A stretch of 64,000 bases of DNA from Enterobacter sp. 638 (GTDB lineage: Bacteria > Pseudomonadota > Gammaproteobacteria > Enterobacterales > Enterobacteriaceae): the NCBI RefSeq assembly GCF_000016325.1, contig NC_009436.1:1612001-1676000 (forward strand), read 5' to 3'. Below are positions 45,888 through 54,320 of the stretch, in pieces. The position numbers were made by a program, and so were the translations under genes. Position 1 is the stretch's first letter. Each line of letters opens with the position of its first letter. The notes under the pieces are model-generated. The model worked only from the letters and a program-made list of their open reading frames with translations. It had not been told where the DNA came from and did not search any database.

Positions 45888-47276
45888 TTAACAAGTAAAT
45901 GACCTGTTTTTCGCGAGCAGGAACGGGCGAAGATAGGCCACAGTATTGGACAGCGGAATGACATCGTCGGTGAGCTGAATGTTTAAAACCTGACGGATGT
46001 ATTCGCGGCGAGTGGTGATTCGCGCCCATAATTGTGGATAAACCTGCTGAATTTTCTGCTGCAGTTCTTCATCCGCAAGGGCAATACTTTCTTCAGCGCT
46101 GACGCCCGTATATCCCGGTACAGAGGGGATAATATCAATCTGCATAATCATGCCGCTTTTCAGTGTCTCAGCCGAATTTTTATAAATGGGGGACGACATC
46201 CACTCTTCATCAGCACTGAGATGACCTGGGTTCAGGTGCCAACCGTATTTTTCTTTGCTGAGGACATTCTCAATCAGATCGTACATTTCGCCACCGCGCA
46301 TCCCTATTTTGATATTTTCAAGCCAGGTGGCGACAGCGCCAAAATAAGGTTTTGCGACTCTCTCAAGGTAGTCTTTTTGATTGTCAGGCAGCTCGCTTTC
46401 ATCCGCGATAACAAACCCGGTACGGCTTGAAAGCCCGCCTTTAAAGCCGGTTGTCATCGACAGCGGTTGTCCGCGCTCCAGCGTTTTATAGGAAGGGTAA
46501 AAATTCGCTTTCTCGAAACGTTGGCCCGTCGCTGCAATGGTCACAACCGTCTGGTATTGACCTTCAGCAGCCAGCAGAGCGCCCAGCTCGGTTTCCCGCA
46601 GGCCGGGTTCAACGGCGTTCATCGCATCGAGGATACAATTCGAGGCCAGATTGGCACCATATTCATAGTGCGCAATTTCGTTTTCGTTATTGGTAATTCT
46701 TGCGCCACGATCGCCGCGGATGAAAAGATGCGCGGCATTTTCCAGCACAGTGTTTGAAGCAATACTGTTCTTCACGGCGTCGACAATAAACCAGGGAATG
46801 TCGAAAAGGTGTTTATTATTCGCCGTTGTCGATGTAAACATTTTCCAGCCGACCAAACCGATTTTGGATATCGTGTTAAGACCCGTTTCGATGAAAATCT
46901 CCTCGAGAGGGCGTTCGTGGTCCATCGGCTGGTTAGGCAGTGAGAAATGTGGGCAATGTTTTAACGCCGCCGGGATGCGGGAATAGTTCGCCATCTTGAG
47001 GTTTTCGTTACCCAGAATCAGTATCGCCTCACCGGTTTTTTTGACTATCAGTAAACCCTCTTCGAAGCGCGGAACAAAACCCGTCAGGTACTCGAAATTC
47101 CCCCCATGCTCTTTATCCGCATAGATGATGAGCGCGTCATATCCTTCATCATTCATACGTGTCAGAACTTTATTTTTGCGCTCCAGCATTGTGGCGTCAC
47201 TCAACATTACAGGAGCGACATCGATAAATTTTTTCGGGGATTCAGTAACCTGTAACTGGATAGTTTTTGAAAACAT
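45888..47276 (-). CDS. M24 (creatinase/prolidase-fold) family protein, metal site apparently lost
   Basis: The 462-residue protein has an N-terminal creatinase domain (residues about 25-190) and a C-terminal pita-bread domain. In M24 peptidases the first two metal ligands sit in D-x-G and S-D-x-T-R; here the matching stretch reads LSMTTGFKGGLSSRTG with no Asp. A His remains in LNPGHLSADEEW, the next ligand area reads MQIDIIPSVPG, and Glu is kept in SAEESIALAD. It therefore looks like creatinase-type or other non-metal relatives, and activity is uncertain. It is divergent from the sulfate-ester operon. A GAGAGG Shine-Dalgarno supports the start. Confidence 0.82.
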   Translation of the reverse strand: MFSKTIQLQVTESPKKFIDVAPVMLSDATMLERKNKVLTRMNDEGYDALIIYADKEHGGNFEYLTGFVPRFEEGLLIVKKTGEAILILGNENLKMANYSRIPAALKHCPHFSLPNQPMDHERPLEEIFIETGLNTISKIGLVGWKMFTSTTANNKHLFDIPWFIVDAVKNSIASNTVLENAAHLFIRGDRGARITNNENEIAHYEYGANLASNCILDAMNAVEPGLRETELGALLAAEGQYQTVVTIAATGQRFEKANFYPSYKTLERGQPLSMTTGFKGGLSSRTGFVIADESELPDNQKDYLERVAKPYFGAVATWLENIKIGMRGGEMYDLIENVLSKEKYGWHLNPGHLSADEEWMSSPIYKNSAETLKSGMIMQIDIIPSVPGYTGVSAEESIALADEELQQKIQQVYPQLWARITTRREYIRQVLNIQLTDDVIPLSNTVAYLRPFLLAKNRSFTC

Positions 47277-47693
47277 CGTTTACCTCTCGATTGCGAGATC
47301 GTCAGAATAAGTTCACACCCTTCTTCAGCGTCTTAATAAACCCAGCCTGCCTGAAGGCGTAGACGCTGTATGTGCGATACCTAAGGGCGTTGGGATTAAC
47401 CGTTTCGTCAGCTTGCCACAAAACGACGATGAAAAGTCCCATCGGTGGCGGATTTAACGAACAAAACGGTTAATGCGGGGTACAGATCGGATCGTGAAAG
47501 GAAATTGTGGATCAGCGATACGGTAAATCAATAGGTTAGTGGCGCAATAAACCCACATTCTGTGACCTCCTGGCTTTGCGCGTCCTGCCACAAAAAATGC
47601 GTGAAAATCATCACATTGGTCCCGAAGGTCTCTCATTACTATGTTGCCTGGAATGAATATTAATCTGGGATACTGCATGGAGCAGGAATAATA
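47277..47693. promoter_or_regulatory. Divergent promoter region of the M24 and sulfatase units (no gene)
   Basis: This 417-base gap has no supported gene. It contains a perfect 10-bp inverted pair, TTAACCGTTT (47396-47405) and AAACGGTTAA (47464-47473), with 58 bases between the arms. The position between divergent transcripts is suitable for operators of one shared regulator with DNA looping. GGAGCAGGA lies before the Tsx-like ATG. Confidence 0.5.
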
Positions 47694-48449
47694 ATGAAAG
47701 ACATACATTTCAAGAAAGCGTTACTGACACTCTCTATTTTATTTGCCTGCCCGGCGCATGCTCTCGAATTAAAAACCTCTTATGGGTCTATTAATGCGGG
47801 TTATGCCAACTGGAATACGGGATTTGAAAATACGCACCGAGGGGAAGTCTGGAAAGCAACCGCTGACTTTGGTGCGATATTTGATAAAGGAGAGTTTTAC
47901 TCATTTTATGAAAGCAACGTATTAAATCATGCCGTTGAAGGCCGAAACCATGTGCTTTCTGCACAGACCCATATTCGGTTATTCGATTCTGATTTCAGTT
48001 TTATGGGAAAACTCTACGGTCAGTTTGAAAATACGTGGGGTGATGAACTGAATATGATGTACGGATTAGGCTATTTAGGCTGGTCCGGGCCATCTGGTTT
48101 TTTTAAGCCCTATGTGGCATTGCATAATCTTTCAAATGACTATGTCTCCATCAAATATGGTCAGGCCACTGGTCTGAATGGATATGTCGTCGGCTGGACA
48201 AGCGCCTGGTTTTTCGATTTGTGGGGCGAAAAAATGGTGCTCTCCGACTGGAATGAATTTGAGTTGGATCGCAATGACGCATACGCCGAACAACAACACA
48301 GTAAAAACGGTATTAATGGCGGGTTGACCTTAACATGGAAATTTTACCCCCACTTTAAAGCCAGTACTACATGGCGTTATTTCGATAACAAGTTAGGTTA
48401 CGACGGTTTTGGCGACCAGTTGATTTATATGCTCGGTTACGATTTCTAA
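47694..48449 (+). CDS. Tsx/OmpK-like outer membrane channel
   Basis: The 251-residue protein has a signal peptide (MKDIHFKKALLTLSILFACPAHA) and alternating aromatic beta strands, ending in GDQLIYMLGYDF with a C-terminal Phe, as barrel proteins do. The pattern fits the Channel_Tsx family (nucleoside-specific Tsx, OmpK). As the first gene of the sulfate-ester operon it probably lets the substrate, an aryl or other sulfate ester or the desulfated product, cross the outer membrane. That specificity is inferred from position. The sulfatase follows after 21 bases. Confidence 0.75.
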   Translation: MKDIHFKKALLTLSILFACPAHALELKTSYGSINAGYANWNTGFENTHRGEVWKATADFGAIFDKGEFYSFYESNVLNHAVEGRNHVLSAQTHIRLFDSDFSFMGKLYGQFENTWGDELNMMYGLGYLGWSGPSGFFKPYVALHNLSNDYVSIKYGQATGLNGYVVGWTSAWFFDLWGEKMVLSDWNEFELDRNDAYAEQQHSKNGINGGLTLTWKFYPHFKASTTWRYFDNKLGYDGFGDQLIYMLGYDF

Positions 48450-48470
48450 AATAAATAATAAGGAACGATA

Positions 48471-49976
48471 ATGAGAAAGACAACGTTAGCAGTGTTTGTC
48501 AGCGCGGTCATTGGCATGACAGGGGGAATGGGAAATGTTCTGGCGGCAGAGCAATCAGCGAATCAATTAAATAAACCTAACGTCGTGATTATTTTAGCCG
48601 ACGACCTGGGCTATGGCGATTTAGGCATATATGGGCATCCCATCGTTAAAACCCCGAATATCGATAAACTCGCGCAGGAAGGGGTGAGGTTTTCGCAATA
48701 TTACGCACCCGCGCCACTGTGTTCGCCTTCACGTGCAGGTTTACTGACAGGACGCACCCCCTTCAGAACGGGGATTCGATCCTGGATCCCGACCAATAAA
48801 AATATCGCACTGGGGCGTAACGAAAAGACCATAGCCAGTTACCTGAAAGACCAGGGTTACGACACGGCAATGATGGGGAAATGGCATCTTAATGCCGGTG
48901 TTGACCGCCACGATCAGCCCCAGGCTGAAGATGCTGGTTTCGACTATACGTTGGTCAATGCTGCTGGTTTTGTCACCAGCGATCTGGATAAGGCGAAAGA
49001 GCGTCCGCGTAATGGCGTGGTGTACCCGAATGGGTTTTATCGAAACGGTAAAGCGCTGGGGACCGTTAACCAAATCAGCGGTGAATTTGTCAGTCAGGAA
49101 GCCATTAACTGGCTAAACGATAAAAAAGATAACAAACCTTTCTTTATGTATGTGGCTTTCACAGAGGTCCATACGCCGCTGGCGTCACCCAAAAAATACC
49201 TCGAAATTTATAAAAATTATATGAGCGAGTATGAAAAGCAGCATCCCGATATGTTTTATGCCGACTGGGTGGATAAGCCTTATCGTGGTCCGGGAGAATA
49301 CTACGCCAATATCAGTTACATGGATGAACAGGTTGGTAAAGTCCTCGCAAAAATCAAATCAATGGGGCAGGAGGACAACACGATAATTATCTTTACCAGC
49401 GATAACGGTCCTGTCACGCGCGAAGCGCGTAAGTGGTACGAACTTAATATGGCAGGTGAAACGGATGGCTTACGGGGTCGCAAAGATAATTTGTGGGAGG
49501 GGGGAATACGCGTGCCAGCGATCATTAAATATGGTCAGCATTTACACGCCGGCACGGTAACCGACACGCCTGTAAGCGGTCTGGATATATTACCCACTCT
49601 TGCAGAACTGACGCATTTTAACTTGCCGACCGACCGGATTATTGATGGGGAATCTATTGTGCCCGTACTTGAGGGACAAACGATGAACCGCCAGCAACCC
49701 TTGTTATTCGCGATTGATATGCCGTTCCAGGATGATCCGACGGATATGTGGGCACTACGCGACGGCGACTGGAAGATGATATTTGACCGCAATAGCAAAC
49801 CTAAATATCTCTATAACCTCAAGCTGGATCGTGGCGAGACAATGAATCAACTGGGTAAACAACCCGTGCTGGAGCAAAAAATGATAGCCGCGTTAGCACG
49901 TTATCAGTCCAGTATTGAAAATGATTCACTTATGAAGGCTAGGGGCGATAAACCGACACCAGTAGACTGGAACTAA
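48471..49976 (+). CDS. Secreted type I sulfatase (Cys type)
   Basis: The 501-residue protein has a signal peptide (MRKTTLAVFVSAVIG...VLAAEQ) and the sulfatase fold. Calcium ligands lie in ILADDLGYGD (about residues 41-50), the modification motif is C84-S-P-S-R with the following LTGR, and MMGKWHLN and FTSDNGPVTREAR supply further active-site residues. Cys84 must be oxidised to formylglycine, which the next gene (a radical-SAM maturase) can do. It should release sulfate from sulfate esters in the periplasm. The substrate class, aryl or carbohydrate, is not settled by sequence. Confidence 0.93.
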   Translation: MRKTTLAVFVSAVIGMTGGMGNVLAAEQSANQLNKPNVVIILADDLGYGDLGIYGHPIVKTPNIDKLAQEGVRFSQYYAPAPLCSPSRAGLLTGRTPFRTGIRSWIPTNKNIALGRNEKTIASYLKDQGYDTAMMGKWHLNAGVDRHDQPQAEDAGFDYTLVNAAGFVTSDLDKAKERPRNGVVYPNGFYRNGKALGTVNQISGEFVSQEAINWLNDKKDNKPFFMYVAFTEVHTPLASPKKYLEIYKNYMSEYEKQHPDMFYADWVDKPYRGPGEYYANISYMDEQVGKVLAKIKSMGQEDNTIIIFTSDNGPVTREARKWYELNMAGETDGLRGRKDNLWEGGIRVPAIIKYGQHLHAGTVTDTPVSGLDILPTLAELTHFNLPTDRIIDGESIVPVLEGQTMNRQQPLLFAIDMPFQDDPTDMWALRDGDWKMIFDRNSKPKYLYNLKLDRGETMNQLGKQPVLEQKMIAALARYQSSIENDSLMKARGDKPTPVDWN

Positions 49977-50032
49977 AGGATTTTCATGGCCTTGTGATGA
50001 ATTTCATGAGGCCATGATACAAGGGAGTTAAA

Positions 50033-51178
50033 ATGAAAAGTTGCCATGTCATGGTCAAACCTACCGGTGCGACATGCAATCTTGCCTGCGATTACTGTTT
50101 TTATCTGGAAAAAGCACAGCTTTATCCAGAACGAAAAACCCGCACTATGAATGATGAAACACTGACGAGATTTATTAGCCAGCATATTGCTGCTCAGGAA
50201 ACCGATGAGGTTATTTTCGCCTGGCAGGGCGGTGAACCGACGCTGGCGGGTTTAGCGTTTTTCCAACGCGCAGTGGCATTGCAAAAACAATTCTCGCAAG
50301 GTAAGACGATCCTGAACACCTTTCAGACCAACGGGCTTCTTCTGAATGATGATTGGTGTCGTTTCTTTTATCAGCACAATTTTCTGATTGGTATTTCGAT
50401 AGATGGCGATGCGACCCTGCACGATGCTTTTCGTAAAACTGTTTCTGGGAAACCCACCCATCAGCGCGTTGTGGAAGCGGTCGATTTACTTAAGAAATAC
50501 AAGGTGCAGTTTAATACACTGACGGTGGTTAATGCCCTAAATAGCCAGTATCCCATTCGGGTGTATGAGTTTCTAAAAAGTTTAGGCAGCCATCATATGC
50601 AGTTTATTCCGCTGCTGGAAACAACCACCGAAGGGGTAAATGAACGCAGCGTGACGCCGTCGAGTTTTGGTATTTTTCTGAAAACGATATTTTATCACTG
50701 GATACGTCGCGATATAGGCGTAATAGAAATTCCCTTTTTTGAACATACGTTTTCCGCATGGTGTGGTTTACCGCCGCTGACGTGTGTGTTTTCCCCGACG
50801 TGCGGCAACGCTTTTGCGCTGGAACAAAATGGTGATCTCTATCAGTGTGACCATTTCGTGAATAGCGCACATTTACTGGGTAACATTCAGCACAGCACGA
50901 TCGGCGAAATGTTGGACAGCGATGCCAGCCGTCTATTTGGACAAAATAAACAACCGGCGGCACCCGAATGTCTGCACTGCAACGTTAAATTCGCGTGCCA
51001 CGGGGGATGTCCAAAAGATCGTATTTCACTCTCTTCACGAGGTATTGCTGAGCTCAATTATTTTTGTAGCAGCTACCAGACCTTTTTTAGATATACCGAG
51101 CCTTATATGCTGATGATGAAATCTCTTCTCGATGAAGGATATTCGCCGTCAGATATTCGTCATACATTGTGTGAATAG
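50033..51178 (+). CDS. Anaerobic sulfatase-maturating enzyme (radical SAM, AslB/AnSME type)
   Basis: The 381-residue cytoplasmic protein has the radical SAM cluster motif Cys15-x3-Cys19-x2-Cys22 in GATCNLACDYCFYLEK and a C-terminal SPASM domain with many Cys (CGLPPLTC, CGNAF, QCDHF, CLHCNVKFACHGGCPKD). It converts the sulfatase Cys to formylglycine without oxygen, before export. It lies 56 bases after the sulfatase gene, its evident client. Confidence 0.93.
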   Translation: MKSCHVMVKPTGATCNLACDYCFYLEKAQLYPERKTRTMNDETLTRFISQHIAAQETDEVIFAWQGGEPTLAGLAFFQRAVALQKQFSQGKTILNTFQTNGLLLNDDWCRFFYQHNFLIGISIDGDATLHDAFRKTVSGKPTHQRVVEAVDLLKKYKVQFNTLTVVNALNSQYPIRVYEFLKSLGSHHMQFIPLLETTTEGVNERSVTPSSFGIFLKTIFYHWIRRDIGVIEIPFFEHTFSAWCGLPPLTCVFSPTCGNAFALEQNGDLYQCDHFVNSAHLLGNIQHSTIGEMLDSDASRLFGQNKQPAAPECLHCNVKFACHGGCPKDRISLSSRGIAELNYFCSSYQTFFRYTEPYMLMMKSLLDEGYSPSDIRHTLCE

Positions 51179-51190
51179 AGAATAAATACA

Positions 51191-52435
51191 ATGAATCAAT
51201 GGGAACATGTCAATTGTTGCAAAAACGTAGAGTGTTCCCTTTTTGGTGTGATTAACACGGTACATTATCAATTTATCGGACAAAATGGATTATGCCCGGA
51301 ATGTGGTGATATTTTCCCGATCATATCACCATCAGCGCTGAGTGCGTTTAATCAGCAAAGTAATAAATTCTATCCACAGGTATTACTATATTGCCCGACG
51401 TGTGGGCAGGGCGATGCGCTGATTCGTAACGGATGCGGACTCAGGGGCGCGCAACGCTGGCGTTGTCGCACCTGTAATAGCTCATTTACCGATAAATCAA
51501 CCTTGATTAAGGATATTTCAGGACTGCAGCCACTCACAGAGTGCATTGCCGTCGGGGGTGATTTCACGTTATTAGGAGAAAAAAGTCAGACATTAAGTCG
51601 CCATTTTACGCGGCTGGCATTTTCAGCCAGAGTAGAACAAGTTAATCTGCCGACAGGCTCGTTGAGCGGAGAATATTCAACCATCACGTTTACCGTAGAA
51701 TTTAATGGCAGTCACAATAAACTTTTCGTTATTGCCACGGCTGACAATAAAACAGGACGTGTGATCGCGATTTCAACCAACTACGTGGCGCTCAAGAACG
51801 GTATTTCTCCGGAATGGTGGTATCCGTCAATGCCCGCCGAAAGCGGTGTTTCCCCCATTCTGGTGAGAAAAGTGTTTGATAAGGACAGAGTCATTAGTCG
51901 ACGACCCTTTTTGTTTGATATTGCGTACGGTCCCGCTAATGTTCGGACGAATGACCCCGGCACCATTGTCAAACCGGTTCTTGCCGCTTATCGCCATTTT
52001 GCACTGGTACATGCATTGACCGATCATCGTTTGCTGTCGGTTCATCACTGGCTGGAGCACGAGTGCTTTATTTACGGGGCGTGCTTAATGGCCAATCGTG
52101 TGGATATCGCACAGCAGCGCTGCGGCATTAGTTTTGTCTATGAGGAGGGGGCCTTAGATGCAACACAACGCCTGCGCAGTGAGACGGTGAGATCGGATAT
52201 TGTCTGGCGTGATACATGGAATTGTTATTCGCAGAGAAATTACAATCTTGCTGTCTGTCATCTTACCGGGAAAACAAACCGGTCGTCATTTCGCCAGGCG
52301 ACACTCAAGCCCGCACGCGCATTTCAGGAATATCTTTTCAGACACCCTATTTGGCCGCAGTTAACCCGGCTCGCACCGCGTAACGTTGTGCATCTGCTGG
52401 AATATCTGGCGGCAGAATATAACCGGGGACGGTAA
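51191..52435 (+). CDS. Zinc-ribbon protein of unknown function between maturase and AssT-like gene
   Basis: The 414-residue protein has two likely zinc sites: Cys9/Cys10 and Cys15 with Cys35-x2-Cys38, and a ribbon Cys68-x2-Cys71...Cys92-x2-Cys95. The second (YCPTCGQGDALIRNGCG, then RWRCRTCNSSFT) closely resembles the DNA-binding ribbons of IS1-type InsA and related transposases. The remaining 300 residues contain ADNKTGRVIAISTN, vaguely like an RNase-H-fold strand, but no full DDE triad could be assigned. There are no terminal repeats. It may be a domesticated transposase or a DNA-binding regulator of the operon. It sits 12 bases after the maturase, so it is co-transcribed. Confidence 0.72.
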   Translation: MNQWEHVNCCKNVECSLFGVINTVHYQFIGQNGLCPECGDIFPIISPSALSAFNQQSNKFYPQVLLYCPTCGQGDALIRNGCGLRGAQRWRCRTCNSSFTDKSTLIKDISGLQPLTECIAVGGDFTLLGEKSQTLSRHFTRLAFSARVEQVNLPTGSLSGEYSTITFTVEFNGSHNKLFVIATADNKTGRVIAISTNYVALKNGISPEWWYPSMPAESGVSPILVRKVFDKDRVISRRPFLFDIAYGPANVRTNDPGTIVKPVLAAYRHFALVHALTDHRLLSVHHWLEHECFIYGACLMANRVDIAQQRCGISFVYEEGALDATQRLRSETVRSDIVWRDTWNCYSQRNYNLAVCHLTGKTNRSSFRQATLKPARAFQEYLFRHPIWPQLTRLAPRNVVHLLEYLAAEYNRGR

Positions 52436-52502
52436 TAAATACACTCAGGATCCGGTTAGTACGTCCAGCACCATAAATCATATATTAATAAGGAAATAAA
52501 TT

Positions 52503-54257
52503 ATGACGCTCTCTCATGTCAACGCTGCGCCCGCGCCCCGTCCGTCAATTGCTCAGGGGATTAATCCTGACGATCCTATTGTGGTGAGCCATAACCAGAT
52601 TTACAGCGCTTTAATGGAACAAGTGACGACTTCGCATACCCAGGATAATGCCCTCGTATTTTTGGATCCCTTTACCACGTCACCGTTAAGCTTTTATATT
52701 GGCCTGTGGTCTGATGCTAGCGATACGGCCACCATTAGCGTATCTGATGCACAGGGTAAATTCCCTATCTTGACGTTTACCCAACCCGTTGTGGCGGGTG
52801 CCAATTTAATTCCCGCTGCCGGATTACTACCTGGCATTCAAAATAAGATTACGGTGATTTCTGCATCAGGATCAACGCTTTTACCATTAATTGAAACCGC
52901 GCCTTTACCCCCGACCGATGCAGAAGTCAGCGATCCAACCGACCCCGCCAACTATAATTTATTCCCGCAGATTACGGTGAATTCACTCGCAACCGATGAA
53001 TCACTTCTGGCCGACGGGCTTTATTTTATCTCGTATTTTGATCGTAATAATCTTGCGCTGGATAACAAAGGAAATGTGCGCTGGTATACGGTGAAATCGA
53101 TGCCATCGAATAATTTATTGCGTCTGGAAAATGGGCATTTCGTCTCTTCCGCTGTCGCCCAAAGCGGTTATCTGAAGATGTATGAATTCGATATGGTTGG
53201 CCGCGTTCATGCCATGTACGATCTTGATAACGCCTGTCATCATTCGTTATATCAGCAGTCTTCCACCTACGCCTATAAAGGCGTGAATAACTGTTTGGTT
53301 GCTGCATCGGAATATATGCCGGGCATGCGGCCTGACGGTGGATTAAGCATTGAGGATGGCGTATCCATCATCAGTCTCGAAACTGGTGAGGAGATTGATT
53401 ACTACGATATGGTGCAGGTTTTAGGGTTGAGTCGCGCAACACGTCCATCTAACCCACCGGATACGGCCGGTGGCACGCTTGACTGGCTGCATATTAACCA
53501 GGCGTATATCAACGAAACGAATAATATGTTGATCACATCCGGTCGTAATCAGAGTGCCGTCTTTGGCCTGAAAGTGGGGACATACGACCTGAGCTTCATT
53601 ATGGGGACTCACGGTGACTGGCCTGAAGAACTGAGCCGTTATCTGCTGACACCTTTGAGAGCCGACGGGACGCCATACGACCTTACCGATCCTCAACAGG
53701 CGCAAGAAGCGGATGCCGTGTTCTGGAACTGGGGTCAACACAATGTACTGGAAATCCCCAATGCGACGCCGGGCATCATTGATATTTCGCTGTTCAATAA
53801 CAGCAACTATCGCTCGCGATCTGACGCCAACAGCGTGTTGCCGCAGGACAATGAGAGCCGAATTGGCCACTACCGCATTAATCTGAATACCATGACGGTA
53901 CAAATGCTGGCTGAGTACACCTCTGGCGCAGAGGGCTACAGCAGCTTGTGCGGCTGTAAGCAGGAAATGCCCAACGGGAATATCGTCGTCAGCTTCGGCG
54001 GCGCGCTGTTCGACAGCAACGGACTGCCGCTCACCTGCGATCCGGGCTACAGCGATGTGGCTTTAGAACCAGGAAACGGTGACGTGGAAGGGCGGCTGCC
54101 GCTTCGTGAAATGAATGCAGAGGGCATAATTCTGCAGGATATTACGATCAGCTCAGGGCTTTATAGAAATAGCGGAAATATTCCACCTTCACAGACCGGA
54201 TTTTATCGCTATAACATCACGTGCTTCCGCATGTATAAACTGCCGCTATTTGGCTAA
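52503..54257 (+). CDS. Aryl-sulfate sulfotransferase (AssT) homologue without signal peptide
   Basis: The 584-residue protein matches the Arylsulfotrans family. AssT active-site residues appear with near-correct spacing: His246/His247 (NACHHS), His330 (DWLHIN), Arg348 (SGRNQ) and His413 (WGQHNV); in E. coli AssT these are His252, His356, Arg374 and His436. The enzyme moves sulfate between phenols through a sulfo-histidine. The N terminus, MTLSHVNAAPAPRPSIAQG, has no hydrophobic core, and a stop codon at 52497-52499 blocks any upstream extension, so it seems cytosolic or exported unusually. No dsbL/dsbI genes accompany it, unlike E. coli assT. It ends the operon. Confidence 0.85.
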   Translation: MTLSHVNAAPAPRPSIAQGINPDDPIVVSHNQIYSALMEQVTTSHTQDNALVFLDPFTTSPLSFYIGLWSDASDTATISVSDAQGKFPILTFTQPVVAGANLIPAAGLLPGIQNKITVISASGSTLLPLIETAPLPPTDAEVSDPTDPANYNLFPQITVNSLATDESLLADGLYFISYFDRNNLALDNKGNVRWYTVKSMPSNNLLRLENGHFVSSAVAQSGYLKMYEFDMVGRVHAMYDLDNACHHSLYQQSSTYAYKGVNNCLVAASEYMPGMRPDGGLSIEDGVSIISLETGEEIDYYDMVQVLGLSRATRPSNPPDTAGGTLDWLHINQAYINETNNMLITSGRNQSAVFGLKVGTYDLSFIMGTHGDWPEELSRYLLTPLRADGTPYDLTDPQQAQEADAVFWNWGQHNVLEIPNATPGIIDISLFNNSNYRSRSDANSVLPQDNESRIGHYRINLNTMTVQMLAEYTSGAEGYSSLCGCKQEMPNGNIVVSFGGALFDSNGLPLTCDPGYSDVALEPGNGDVEGRLPLREMNAEGIILQDITISSGLYRNSGNIPPSQTGFYRYNITCFRMYKLPLFG

Positions 54258-54290
54258 TGCTTTGACGGGTCGTTATTGACCGTGGCAATG

Positions 54291-54318
54291 GAAAAGGGGA
54301 GTGATGCTCCCCTTTGAT
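54291..54318. terminator. Terminator at the end of the sulfate-ester operon
   Basis: AAAGGGGAG (54293-54301), loop TGATG, CTCCCCTTT (54307-54315) lies between convergent genes, 34 bases after the AssT-like stop. Confidence 0.7.
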
Positions 54319-54320
54319 GA

